Part shown: piece after piece, positions 26,398 to 33,910 of the stretch
Layout of the letters: every line of letters begins with the position of its first letter
Position numbering within the stretch: position 1 is the first letter of the stretch
Assembly (NCBI GenBank): GCA_017853605.1
Contig: JAFMJG010000009.1
Coordinates: 1-37,457, forward strand
Source of the DNA: a bacterium
GTDB lineage: Bacteria; Bdellovibrionota_C; UBA2361; OMII01
Direction: 5' to 3'
DNA length: 37,457 nt
Notes under the pieces: generated by a model
Seen by the model: only the letters and a program-made list of their open reading frames with translations
Databases searched by the model: none
Told to the model about the DNA's origin: nothing
Made by a program: the position numbers and the translations under genes

Positions 26398-27612
26398 ATG
26401 GCTCCCAAAAGCTCTATCCCCGTTGTGGTCTTGCGCCAAGGGCGTGAGCTTTCGCTAAAGCGCCGGCACCCTTGGGTTTTCTCGGGAGCCATCGCAGACA
26501 GGCAGGGTACCGTATCGCGCGGATGCCTGGTGGAAGTGCGCTCAAAAGATGGCGCGCTGCTCGGGTGCGGACACTGGGGCACGAAAGGGATCGCTGTTCG
26601 GATGCTCTCGTTCAACCCGGTTGAGGATGAGGCCCTGCTCATCAAGCAGCGCATATCCTCGGCAACGGGGTTCCGTCGGGCGCTGGGGCTCGTTGGAAAC
26701 CCCCAGACAACTGGATACCGGCTGGTTCACGGAGAAGGGGATGAGCTGCCGGGCCTTGTGGTTGACGTCTACGGCGAGACAGCGGTGGTTCAGAGCCACT
26801 CGCACGGCATGTGGCGGCTGAGGGAGGCTATAGAGGCGATCCTGCGTGGAGAGCCCCAGCTCGGGCTCAAGCACGTCGTATTTCGCCGGGTTGAGTCGCA
26901 GCTTGACGAGGACGAGCCGCAGCCTGAAAAGCCCGAGGCCAGAGAGTCTGAGGCGCTTGTGCCGGAGCCCTCCCAGGTCGTGTCGTTCTCAGAGAGTGGG
27001 CTGCGCTTCCTGGCAGATGTCACCGGTGGGCAAAAGACCGGGTTCTTTCTTGACCAGCGCGTCAACCGGATGAAGGTGCGCGAGTACGCGGCCGGGAAAA
27101 CGGTGCTCAATGCGTTCTGCTACACCGGCGCCTTTTCGGTGTACGCGTTTGCGGGTGGCGCCGGCTCGGTGGTGTCCGTCGACGCGTCCAAGCCGGCGAT
27201 CGATCTCTGCCGACAGAACGTTGTGGCCAATTTTGCTGCCGTGCAGCACCACTCAGAGGTGGCGGACTGCTTTAGCTACCTAACCCAGATTCCGGACACC
27301 TTCGACCTGATCGTTCTCGACCCGCCAGCCTTTGCAAAGCACCAGCGAGCGGTGCAGCGCGCTTTGAGAGGATACGAGACGATAAATTCCCTGGCGCTCA
27401 AGCGCATCAAGCCGGGAGGGTTCCTTGCGACCTTTTCCTGCTCGCAGCTCGTCACCAGGGAGCTCTTCAGGGATGCAATCATGCGCGCAGCGGCGCAAGC
27501 GGGGCGCGGGGTGCGGATCGTTGACATGCTGCACCAGGCGCCGTGCCACCCAACCAATATCTACCATCCGGAAGGGGACTACCTAAAGGGGTTCATCCTC
27601 TACGTCGAGTAG
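26398..27612 (+). CDS. rlmI: Class I SAM-dependent rRNA methyltransferase (RlmI family)
   Basis: RlmI methylates a cytosine of 23S rRNA at carbon 5 using S-adenosylmethionine. The 404-residue product has an N-terminal PUA-like domain (LSLKRRHPWVFSGAI; GCLVEVRSKDGALLGCG), a linking RNA-binding region (YRLVHGEGDELPGLVVDVYG), and the catalytic domain. SAM motifs are NAFCYTGAFSVYAF and VVSVDASKPAI; the catalytic motif is LDPPAFAK, and FSCSQLV provides the family's C-terminal Cys. An acidic insert of about 25 residues (QLDEDEPQPEKPEARESEAL) sits before the strand VVSFSESGLRF. The start ATG 26398 lacks a good Shine-Dalgarno. It converges on the phosphoesterase gene with a gap of 12 bases. The exact target base is inferred from the family. 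Confidence 0.9.
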   Translation: MAPKSSIPVVVLRQGRELSLKRRHPWVFSGAIADRQGTVSRGCLVEVRSKDGALLGCGHWGTKGIAVRMLSFNPVEDEALLIKQRISSATGFRRALGLVGNPQTTGYRLVHGEGDELPGLVVDVYGETAVVQSHSHGMWRLREAIEAILRGEPQLGLKHVVFRRVESQLDEDEPQPEKPEARESEALVPEPSQVVSFSESGLRFLADVTGGQKTGFFLDQRVNRMKVREYAAGKTVLNAFCYTGAFSVYAFAGGAGSVVSVDASKPAIDLCRQNVVANFAAVQHHSEVADCFSYLTQIPDTFDLIVLDPPAFAKHQRAVQRALRGYETINSLALKRIKPGGFLATFSCSQLVTRELFRDAIMRAAAQAGRGVRIVDMLHQAPCHPTNIYHPEGDYLKGFILYVE

Positions 27613-27624
27613 GCCCAAAGCCCC

Positions 27625-28344
27625 TCATGGCAGCGGAAACTCGAGCGGAGCGAACGTGAGCCCGCGGACTGCGGAGCCTGTATTGAAGAACAGGAAGCCT
27701 CGGTGGTGAAAGTCGCGAAACGGGACGTGCGTGTGCCCGAAGTAGATCCGCTCTGTTGATGACAGCTCTGACGGATGTGCCGCCTCGAGGTACGAAAGCA
27801 GCTTGTCGCACAGCCTGCGGCGGGAGTGACGGATGTGCTCTACCGCATTAAGCCGCAGCCGTGTCACCACCTGGGCAAACGCGATGCTTGCGAGGCTCCG
27901 CTCAAGCCTTCCATAGCGCTCACGCAGCGCGGCAAGGCTTCTGTCGCCTGCCGGCAGGTCGCATGCGTCCCCGTGAATGAAGAGGCAAGCCCCGATCTTC
28001 AGCGTGTCGGCTGAGACCCGCAGGTTGCTCGCGCGCTTCTCCACGAGGAGCAGCTGCTCAAGAAAAGAAGGGTTGCAGTCGTGGTTGCCAACCACGTAGT
28101 GAAAGCTCGTTTCCGGGTGGCGCAGCAGCAGGCCCGAGATCCACTCGATCGCATGACGGCTCGTCTCGGCGTTGTTCGCGAAGCGAGATCGCTTGAAGTC
28201 AAACGAGTCGCCGTTCAGCACGATGACACGGTGAGAGGCGGCGGCTTGTTCCAGCACGGGCAGGGCGTGCTGGTATCGCGACCCGAGCGAGAAGATATGG
28301 AGGTCAGAGAGGACAAAGCCGGCTTCACCGGCAAGCGTGGACAT
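27625..28344 (-). CDS. Metallophosphoesterase, LpxH-like (UDP-2,3-diacylglucosamine hydrolase candidate)
   Basis: The 239-residue product has all calcineurin-type metal motifs in order: SDLHI, NGDSFDF, VGNHDCN, IHGDACD and FGHTHVPF. The order and the SDLH...NGDxxD pattern resemble LpxH, which removes UMP from UDP-2,3-diacylglucosamine in lipid A synthesis, and LpxH-like relatives. A basic helical region (ERYGRLERSLASIAF...RHSRRRLCDKL) lies where LpxH has its lipid-binding cap. No other lpx gene is adjacent, so the substrate remains inferred. ATG 28344 gives a normal N-terminus (MSTLAGEAGFVLSDLH). The longer ORF-track start at 28437, preceded by a CCAGG-type site, cannot be excluded. Confidence 0.8.
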   Translation of the reverse strand: MSTLAGEAGFVLSDLHIFSLGSRYQHALPVLEQAAASHRVIVLNGDSFDFKRSRFANNAETSRHAIEWISGLLLRHPETSFHYVVGNHDCNPSFLEQLLLVEKRASNLRVSADTLKIGACLFIHGDACDLPAGDRSLAALRERYGRLERSLASIAFAQVVTRLRLNAVEHIRHSRRRLCDKLLSYLEAAHPSELSSTERIYFGHTHVPFRDFHHRGFLFFNTGSAVRGLTFAPLEFPLP

Positions 28345-28649
28345 GAATACAGAGCCTATGAGGGGACGGCGCGTCTTGGCTGTAGGCGCCGGCAGCGCAC
28401 GGCGACATGCCTGCGATAGGCCGAGGTTATACTGCATGACCTGGAGCTCCGGCTAGGGAGGATGCCCTGGCGCCATCGGAAACGGAGTCATCGCAAGATC
28501 TTACCATTGGGCGCCAAAGCCCCGGGGCGGTTCGGCTCTTTACTCCTGCGGCGCCCCTGTCCAAAATGCGGCAGGCGCGGTGTCGCGCAGAGCCTCAATG
28601 TGGGGCGCTTTTGGGGCCGGTGTTTTTAATCGTCGGTGGTGTGCTCCCT

Positions 28650-29360
28650 ATGCAGGCTGCTTCTTTGCGTTCCTCCCATCTGGCAGGGCTTTCAAGGTGG
28701 GCTCTGGCAGCGCTTTTGGCCCTGGTCTTCGTTGCCTGTGGCGGCGGTGGAGGCGGTGGAGGCGGTGGAGGCGGCGGAGGGAGTGACTTTGGCGTTCGGG
28801 TGCTCCACGGCTCGATAGACTCAGCGCCCCTGGACCTCATCTCCAGCGCCACGAGCTCTGTTGTGGTGTCACAGGCGGTCTTCGCCTCATCCGGCCCGTA
28901 CCGCGCGCTCAAGGCGGGGCAGCAGATCGTCTCTCTCACCAAGGCGTTCAATTCTTCTGATGTCTTAGCGTCATTTCCCCTCAACTACCAGGAGGGCGCG
29001 CGCTACTCGGTGCTGTTCTTCGGCGATCACGCGTCGGTCGGGATCAGTTCAGCGCTGATCGTTGACGAGGTCCCGGCTGGCGAGGCGGGCTCATACGTTC
29101 GCGTGGTGAACGGAATGACGGGCGCGGCTGCGCTAGACGTCACGGCGGGAGCGTCGAGCGTGGAAACTGTTGGTTTCGGCGCGGCAGGGGCGTACCTCCC
29201 TGTGCAGCCGGGCCAGGTGTCGATCACTGCCCGACGTGCGAGCGATGGGAGGCTTGCCACCTCGACCGTCGTGTCGGCGCAGGAAGGGCGGTCGTATACG
29301 CTGCTCGTCGCGGGCGAGCTGGGCTACTACGTCAAGGGCGTGGTGTTCACGGACAACTAA
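28650..29360 (+). CDS. DUF4397-type lipoprotein with poly-glycine tether
   Basis: From ATG 28650 the product is 236 residues with a signal peptide and a lipobox-like LVFVAC at Cys30 (the -3 Phe is unusual). Fourteen consecutive glycines follow the cysteine. The mature part matches DUF4397 style: VRVLHGSIDSAPLDLI, then a second half beginning YVRVVNGMTGAAALDVTAG, each followed by strands ending in a repeated pattern (GARYSVLFFGD; GRSYTLLVAGE). The family is surface-associated with unknown function. The ORF-track start at 28566 adds 28 residues before the signal peptide and is not favoured. There is no strong Shine-Dalgarno. The gene is divergent from the phosphoesterase gene. Confidence 0.75.
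   Translation: MQAASLRSSHLAGLSRWALAALLALVFVACGGGGGGGGGGGGGGSDFGVRVLHGSIDSAPLDLISSATSSVVVSQAVFASSGPYRALKAGQQIVSLTKAFNSSDVLASFPLNYQEGARYSVLFFGDHASVGISSALIVDEVPAGEAGSYVRVVNGMTGAAALDVTAGASSVETVGFGAAGAYLPVQPGQVSITARRASDGRLATSTVVSAQEGRSYTLLVAGELGYYVKGVVFTDN
28740..28781 (+). repeat. 9-base tandem repeat encoding Gly14
   Basis: The unit GGCGGTGGA repeats about four times, encoding 14 glycines directly after the lipobox cysteine. Length changes by slippage in multiples of nine bases would stay in frame and alter the tether. Confidence 0.85.
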
Positions 29361-29464
29361 GGGGCGTTGCGCGCCTGCCGTGGCCCCAGGGGCACAATTC
29401 GCCTGCAGGCGTCATTTTGGTAGTTGCCAAACTGTGCAGGCGCCATCACCATCAAAGAGTCAGC

Positions 29465-29486
29465 GGCTGTCTCGTTCGAGACGGCC
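29465..29486. repeat. Strong hairpin in the 29.4-29.8 kb intergenic region
   Basis: GGCTGTCTC and GAGACGGCC pair over nine bases (one G-T) around a GTTC tetraloop. The nine bases CTCGTTCGA within it recur at 29539-29547, just before the strong Shine-Dalgarno. There is no T run on either side. Confidence 0.6.
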
Positions 29487-29546
29487 AAATTTGGAACGCC
29501 TAAGAAGGGCGACTCGTCTCTCCTATAGGGATGAGGCCCTCGTTCG

Positions 29547-29560
29547 AAAGGAGGTGATCC
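29547..29560 (+). promoter_or_regulatory. Near-perfect Shine-Dalgarno, AAAGGAGGTGATCC
   Basis: AAAGGAGGTGATCC is complementary to essentially the whole single-stranded 3' tail of typical bacterial 16S rRNA (GGATCACCTCCTTT). AGGAGG is six bases from the ATG at 29561. No other gene in the window has anything close to this strength. Confidence 0.7.
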
Positions 29561-29617
29561 ATGTCGGCTATAGGAAAGCAATCTGCCAACGTGGTTAAGG
29601 GAGCTCTCACGCGCTGA
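29561..29617 (+). CDS. Possible 18-codon small ORF behind the strong Shine-Dalgarno
   Basis: The frame reads MSAIGKQSANVVKGALTR and stops at TGA. It is too short for compositional judgement; the residues are polar and weakly basic, with no membrane segment. The evidence is the ideal ribosome binding site and spacing, plus a terminator-like hairpin beginning 11 bases after the stop. It could encode a small protein, be a leader peptide, or merely accompany an RNA whose job is to bind ribosomes. No partner gene follows on this strand until phoB, beyond the antisense ridA gene. Confidence 0.4.
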   Translation: MSAIGKQSANVVKGALTR

Positions 29618-29627
29618 GACGTATCTA

Positions 29628-29650
29628 CCCTTGGCCCATGGGCAGGTTTT
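29628..29650 (+). terminator. Terminator-like hairpin after the 18-codon ORF
   Basis: CCT plus GCC pair with GGC plus AGG around CATG, with a two-base bulge, then TTTT. The stem is short, but the centre is the perfect palindrome GCCCATGGGC. Confidence 0.4.
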
Positions 29651-29707
29651 AGGCAGTTGGTTTCGGGCCTGTTATGCGGGCCCAAGCGCAGTGGTTTGCT
29701 TCCTCGT

Positions 29708-29737
29708 GGCGGGGCGGGCTGTAGAGGCCGCCCCGCT
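29708..29737. repeat. GC-rich 10-bp hairpin
   Basis: GGCGGGGCGG pairs with CCGCCCCGCT (one G-T) around a 10-base loop. It is not followed by T on either strand. Together with the hairpins at 29465, 29771 and 29805 (CGGGCG-CTTA-CGCCCG over the ridA stop) it makes this 450-base gap unusually structured; no long credible gene is seen there. Confidence 0.6.
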
Positions 29738-29770
29738 AACGACTTCCCTCAACAGCAGCGCGGCTCTCGC

Positions 29771-29799
29771 GTGAGCAGCTGGCGCGTTAGCCAGCTCAC
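29771..29799. repeat. Hairpin downstream of ridA
   Basis: GCTGGC and GCCAGC pair around GCGTTA, with a flanking GTGA/TCAC that can extend the stem. It lies 13 bases past the ridA stop (minus strand) and may help end that transcript, but no T run is present. Confidence 0.45.
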
Positions 29800-29811
29800 T
29801 GCCTCGGGCGC

Positions 29812-30207
29812 TTACGCCCGGTCGAGAGCTATCATTTCAATCTCGACAATAGCCCCGAGCGGAAGGGCGCTCACTTGGAAGGTAGAGCGTGCCGGCTTGT
29901 GCCCGCCCAGCGCCTCGCCGTAGATCGCGTTGACCGCCTGAAAGTTCTTCAGGTCAGTGAGAAAAATCGTCGCTTTTGCCACGTCCTTGAATGAGAGGCC
30001 GAGCCCTGACAGCACTGCAGCCAGGTTCTTTAGCACCTGTTTCGTCTGCTCCTCGATCCCCGGCCCAACGAGCTGCATCGTCTCGGGGTCAAGCCCGACC
30101 TGCCCCGAGAGGAACGCCATGCCTCCAGCCCGCACGGCAGGAGAGTAGGGGCCTACCGCCTTCGGGGCGCCAGGGAGGGACTCATAGAGGGCAATCGACT
30201 TGGTCAT
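29812..30207 (-). CDS. ridA: RidA family reactive enamine/imine deaminase
   Basis: RidA hydrolyses reactive enamine and imine intermediates made by PLP enzymes such as threonine dehydratase, releasing 2-oxoacids and ammonia. The 131-residue product starts at ATG 30207 (MTKSIALYESLPGAPKAVGPYSPAV). It carries the family signatures GPYSPAVRAGGMAFLSGQ, DVAKATIFLTDLKNF and the C-terminal KPARSTFQVSALPLGAIVEIE with the catalytic Arg. The ORF-track start at 30333 adds 42 residues unlike RidA and is rejected. The gene is divergent from phoB, and its promoter must lie in the shared 159-base gap. Confidence 0.95.
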   Translation of the reverse strand: MTKSIALYESLPGAPKAVGPYSPAVRAGGMAFLSGQVGLDPETMQLVGPGIEEQTKQVLKNLAAVLSGLGLSFKDVAKATIFLTDLKNFQAVNAIYGEALGGHKPARSTFQVSALPLGAIVEIEMIALDRA

Positions 30208-30265
30208 AGGGGCCTCGCTCGGTGGCACAATTGGTTTGCCCAGACAATAGTAGCTAGGGGGAAGC

Positions 30266-30313
30266 TTGAGAAGAGCCAATTCTCGGATTAAAAATCGGTG
30301 AGTGAGGCTCTTC
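30266..30313 (+). promoter_or_regulatory. Candidate phoB promoter overlapped by an 8-bp dyad
   Basis: TTGAGA and TAAAAA are 17 bases apart (30266-30294). Perfect arms GAAGAGCC (30270-30277) and GGCTCTTC (30306-30313) bracket the -10 region. The dyad could be an operator for the divergent ridA/phoB pair. It does not resemble the E. coli Pho box. phoB itself has TGAGGG six bases before its ATG. Confidence 0.4.
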
Positions 30314-30366
30314 GCGGGGACAACACGGAGCAAAAGGGATATGGTAGCCGCAGCTGAGGGCTTCGT

Positions 30367-31065
30367 ATGAGTGCGCTTGAGACAAAAGAGTCCATCCTCG
30401 TGGTTGATGACGAGGACGACATCCGGGAGCTAATTCGCTACAACCTGTCGAAGGATGGCTACCTCGTGACCTGTGCGGCGTCAGGGGAGGAGGGGCTCGG
30501 GCTGGTGCAGTCGGTCAAGCCAGACCTGATCGTGCTCGACCTCATGCTGCCAGGAATCGATGGCCTGGAGGTGTGCCGGCGCCTTAAGGGCGACGCCGCA
30601 TACAAGAGCATACCGATCGTGATGGTAAGCGCCCGCGGAGAGGAGCCTGACGTCGTGTCTGGGCTTGAGCTGGGCGCCGATGACTACATCGCCAAGCCCT
30701 TCAGCCCCCGGCTGCTGCTCGCCAGGATCAAGAGCGTGCTGAGGCGCGGCAAGAGCGGTCCGGTAGACCAGCAGGCCCTCGTGCGAGTGGAGGGTCTCGT
30801 GCTTAACCCGGTGCGCAGGGAGGTTCACGTCGAGAACGTGCTCACGGAGCTTACCAACACTGAGTTCAAGCTGCTGCACTTTCTGATGCGCCAGCCGGGG
30901 GTGGTCTTTACCCGAGACCAGATTGTTGAAGGTGTCCACGGGGATGACTATCCGGTGACGGATCGCTCCGTCGATGTGCAGGTGGTGGGCCTGCGCAAGA
31001 AGCTTGGGGACTACGGCCTGTACGTGGAGACGGTCCGGGGGGTTGGCTACCGTTTCAAGGGCTAG
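30367..31065 (+). CDS. phoB: PhoB-type response regulator (OmpR family)
   Basis: The 232-residue product has a receiver domain at 8-125: acidic pocket Asp14-Asp15 (ILVVDDEDD), phospho-acceptor Asp58 (LIVLDLMLPGIDG), and the switch Lys in GADDYIAKPF. A winged-helix DNA-binding domain follows (LTNTEFKLLHFLM; DRSVDVQVVGLRKKLG; VETVRGVGYRFKG). The order and the adjacent PAS-containing kinase identify it as PhoB-like, the activator used in phosphate limitation. No pst or phoU genes are in the window, so the phosphate role is inferred from family only. It probably forms an operon with the kinase, 82 bases downstream. Confidence 0.88.
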   Translation: MSALETKESILVVDDEDDIRELIRYNLSKDGYLVTCAASGEEGLGLVQSVKPDLIVLDLMLPGIDGLEVCRRLKGDAAYKSIPIVMVSARGEEPDVVSGLELGADDYIAKPFSPRLLLARIKSVLRRGKSGPVDQQALVRVEGLVLNPVRREVHVENVLTELTNTEFKLLHFLMRQPGVVFTRDQIVEGVHGDDYPVTDRSVDVQVVGLRKKLGDYGLYVETVRGVGYRFKG

Positions 31066-31147
31066 GACGGCTTCGCTGGAGCGCGGTGGCAGCCTCCCGA
31101 ACAAGGGTGTAAGCTGCCAGGGCAATTGTCGTGTTCAGGGCGCCCGC

Positions 31148-32518
31148 ATGTTTCGCTCTCCGATCTCTGGCATAACGTCCCGCGTCGTCCTCATCGTCCT
31201 CGTGAGTGTCACGCCGATCCTTCTCTACCTGACGGCGTTGGGAGAGATCAGCGCGGGCTTGCTGCTCGTGACAAGCATCGGCATCGTCGTGTGCCTCGCC
31301 GGAAGCGTCCTGGTGGCAAGCAGAATTTCCCGCACCCTTGATCGCTTTAGCCGGGCTGCTTCGCGCTTCGCCGAGGGGGATCTTGGCGCGCGCATCTATC
31401 CCCCCCGGATAGCCGAGCTGGTTGAGTTCTCCCAGTCCTTCAACGAGATGGCATCCCAGGTGCAGCACCGCCTTGAGGCGCTTCGGCGGCTCAGCACGGA
31501 GCAGGAGGCGATCTTGCGCAGCATGAGCGAGGGCGTCATGACGGTTGATGGCGAGGGAAAGATCGGCAGGATCAATGGAGCCGCAAGGGTGCTGCTTGGG
31601 CTCCCCGTGGGCTCGGGCGAGGGCCGGCCATTTGCGGAGCTTATAGGCAACCCCGACCTGCGGCAGTTTGTGGCTGAATCGCTCTCGTCGAGCACGCCGC
31701 GCTCACAGGTGTTTTCGCTCACGGGGCCCGAGGAGAGGATTCTTGAGGCGTACTGCTCGCGGCTTCAGCAGGAGACCCTTTCGCCCGGCATGCTCCTGGT
31801 TCTTCGGGACACCACTCGGGTATCGCGGCTCGAGAACGTGCGGAGGGATTTTGTCGCCAATGTCTCTCACGAGCTGCGGACGCCGATCACCTCCATCAAG
31901 GGCTTTGTCGAGACCTTGATGGATGGCGCGATGCATGAGCCCGAGTCTCTCCGGAGGTTCCTCGAGATCATCGCCAAGCACGCCGATCGCCTCAATGCTA
32001 TCTTTTCTGATCTCCTGACGCTCGCGCAGCTCGAGTCTCGCGGCGACAACGAGGGGATAGGGCTGGAGCAGTGCGCTGCCTCGCTGGTGGCCCGTGCGGC
32101 GGTCGAAGCGTGCTCCCTTCGGGCTGCCGAAAGGCTCGCTGAGATCGTGGTTGAGGTGCCGGACTCGCTCTCGGTGCTGGCGAATCCGACGCTGCTTGAG
32201 CAGGCGCTCGTGAACCTTATCGACAATGCGATTAAGCACTCCGAGGCTCGCGTGTCTGTGCGCGTGTGCGCGCGGCTGGAGGGCGGTTCCGTCGTCATGG
32301 CGGTGTCCGACACTGGGCCGGGGATCGAAAAGAGCCACCTCAGCCGCCTCTTTGAGCGGTTCTACCGGATCGACCAGGGCCGCAGCCGCCAGATGGGGGG
32401 GACCGGCTTGGGGCTCGCGATCGTCAAGCACGTCGCGCAGGCCCACGGCGGGAGGGTTGATGTCGAGAGCGTGGTGGGCCAAGGCTCAACGTTCTCGCTC
32501 TTTCTCAAGCCCGCGTGA
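31148..32518 (+). CDS. phoR: PhoR-type membrane sensor histidine kinase
   Basis: The 456-residue product has two membrane helices (SRVVLIVLVSVTPILLYL; AGLLLVTSIGIVVCLAGSVLV) with almost no periplasmic loop, then HAMP (ISRTLDRFSRAASRFAEGDL). A PAS-like domain follows (EAILRSMSEGVMTVDGEGKIGRING). HisKA has the phospho-acceptor His241 in NVSHELRTPITSIKGF. The ATPase has the N box NLIDNAIKHSE, DTGPGIEKSHLSRLFERFYR and GGTGLGLAIVKHV. The lack of a sensory loop fits PhoR, which senses through the Pst/PhoU complex. The ORF track begins at 30974 inside phoB; ATG 31148 directly precedes the first membrane helix and is preferred. Confidence 0.88.
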   Translation: MFRSPISGITSRVVLIVLVSVTPILLYLTALGEISAGLLLVTSIGIVVCLAGSVLVASRISRTLDRFSRAASRFAEGDLGARIYPPRIAELVEFSQSFNEMASQVQHRLEALRRLSTEQEAILRSMSEGVMTVDGEGKIGRINGAARVLLGLPVGSGEGRPFAELIGNPDLRQFVAESLSSSTPRSQVFSLTGPEERILEAYCSRLQQETLSPGMLLVLRDTTRVSRLENVRRDFVANVSHELRTPITSIKGFVETLMDGAMHEPESLRRFLEIIAKHADRLNAIFSDLLTLAQLESRGDNEGIGLEQCAASLVARAAVEACSLRAAERLAEIVVEVPDSLSVLANPTLLEQALVNLIDNAIKHSEARVSVRVCARLEGGSVVMAVSDTGPGIEKSHLSRLFERFYRIDQGRSRQMGGTGLGLAIVKHVAQAHGGRVDVESVVGQGSTFSLFLKPA

Positions 32519-32618
32519 GGGGTGAGGGGCCGCATAGGTAGCCCTGCTGGCGTTGTGCGGCGGTTCGCCCGGGTATACGATTTTACGGGTCAGCTATTCT
32601 GGGAGCAGCAGGGGCGCA

Positions 32619-33770
32619 GTGAGAAAGGAGTCTGTCGTTGTTGTTGGCGCATCTCTGGCAGGATGCGCTGCCGCCATCACGCTCGCCGATGGCGGGGTGC
32701 CGGTCATGCTGGTGGACAGGGCGGAATTTCCGCGCAGAAAGCCGTGTGGAGAGGGGCTCTCAATGCGCGGGCAGTCGGAGCTGGAAGAGCTGGGCCTTGA
32801 GCTACGCGAGGCGTGTCCGGAAAGCCCCCAGCTTGCCGGGTACCGCATCTGCCTCGGTTCGCGCATTCGGGACCTGCCGGCAGGCAGCGGCGGGGTCCTG
32901 GGCATCAAGCGCGCCGTTTTGGATGACAAGCTCCTGGCTATCACGCGGCAGCGCTCGCGGGTGTCGTTTCGGGGCGAGTCTCCGCTGCGGGCGGTTGAGC
33001 GAGTGGGCAGCTCATTCAGGCTGGTGATTGGCGGGGATACGGTGGTCGCTGAGCACCTGATCGTGGCGGATGGGGCGAATTCCGGCACGCTGGCGCGCCT
33101 TGCCAATGCCCGGAGGCGGCTTCGTCGTGGGCTGCGCGTGGGGTGCAGCTCAGCGTGGCGTGTTGTGGAGGGGACGCTGCCGCGTGTGGTGCTGGTGTTT
33201 CCTGAGCCGGGCGGTGAGGTGTACCTCACGCCGACCGGCAGCTCATCCGTCAACATCTCAGTCCTTGGAACGGCGGAGTACGTGGCTTCGATGTCGAACT
33301 GTGGCCGGCTTTCGCGCTGGCTCTCCTTGCGCGAGGAGAGCCTTGCAGCGGCGCTGGAGCTTGAGGCACCGGCGCTTGGGGCGGGCCCGCTTCAGTCAGC
33401 CCGCCGGGGAGCCGCGGTGTGTGGCGCCTATGTGGCGGGAGATGCGTGCGAGACCTTTGATCCGATAGGAGGAATGGGGATGGCCCACGCCCTCATGAGC
33501 GGAAGGAGCGCGGGACGGGCCGTTGCGCGGGCGCTGGCCTCAGGAGAGCGTGAGGCTGCTCTCGCATCTCATGTCGAGGAGCAGGAGTCTGCCGCCCGGC
33601 TCATGCGTGGCTTTACCAGAGTGACCTCCTGGATGCTGGGAACGAGGGCCGGCAGGGCGGTGATTCCGGTAGCTGTGTCTTCAGGCCTAGCAAGCTGCGT
33701 TTCTCACGCCGCCCACAGCGGGGCAGGCGCCTCCGGGTGGTCGGCGCTCCTTGGCGTAGTCGGAAGGTAG
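32619..33770 (+). CDS. FAD-dependent oxidoreductase (geranylgeranyl reductase/monooxygenase-like)
   Basis: The 383-residue product (from GTG 32619, with AGGGG about five bases upstream) begins with a dinucleotide-binding fold, SVVVVGASLAGCAAAITLADGG. It has RRKPCGEGLSMRGQSELEELGL, typical of the geranylgeranyl-reductase and aromatic-monooxygenase group, a middle DG-type motif (LIVADGANS) and the FAD-ribityl motif VAGDACETFDPIGGMGMAHAL. The substrate cannot be told from sequence; such enzymes act on isoprenoids, quinones or polyketide products. The C-terminal part includes hydrophobic stretches (AGRAVIPVAVSSGLASCV). It follows phoR by 100 bases on the same strand, with no terminator seen. Confidence 0.8.
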   Translation: MRKESVVVVGASLAGCAAAITLADGGVPVMLVDRAEFPRRKPCGEGLSMRGQSELEELGLELREACPESPQLAGYRICLGSRIRDLPAGSGGVLGIKRAVLDDKLLAITRQRSRVSFRGESPLRAVERVGSSFRLVIGGDTVVAEHLIVADGANSGTLARLANARRRLRRGLRVGCSSAWRVVEGTLPRVVLVFPEPGGEVYLTPTGSSSVNISVLGTAEYVASMSNCGRLSRWLSLREESLAAALELEAPALGAGPLQSARRGAAVCGAYVAGDACETFDPIGGMGMAHALMSGRSAGRAVARALASGEREAALASHVEEQESAARLMRGFTRVTSWMLGTRAGRAVIPVAVSSGLASCVSHAAHSGAGASGWSALLGVVGR

Positions 33771-33896
33771 GCGCCCTTTACCCTTTCCGGGCGGGGTTGG
33801 CGTGTGGTACTCGTGTTATGAAGTTTTGCCGGCTCGCGTTCGTCCGCGGGCTGCTGGCAGGTGCGGGGACTGCGCATCTGCGTGCCAAAAGCAACC

Positions 33897-33904
33897 AGGA
33901 GGGT
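33897..33904 (+). promoter_or_regulatory. Ribosome binding site deciding a GTG start at 33911
   Basis: AGGAGGGT lies six bases before GTG 33911, which begins a signal peptide. It outweighs the upstream ATG codons at 33737 and 33818 in the same frame. Confidence 0.65.
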
Positions 33905-33910
33905 GCCCCC

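Noticed and set aside
29547-29562. Remnant of a 16S rRNA 3' end on the minus strand (GGATCACCTCCTTT)
   Set aside because: The match stops at once: the preceding minus-strand bases do not resemble the conserved terminal helix of 16S rRNA, and no 23S, tRNA or other rRNA sequence is nearby.
29357-29581. 74-residue minus-strand ORF with a rather natural composition
   Set aside because: It overlaps the DUF4397 stop by four bases and has no ribosome binding site or homology I recognise; the region is better explained by hairpins and the plus-strand Shine-Dalgarno. Kept as a weak possibility only.
30208-30333. 42-residue N-terminal extension of RidA
   Set aside because: RidA proteins are about 125-130 residues and the extension does not resemble a targeting sequence; it covers the divergent promoter region.
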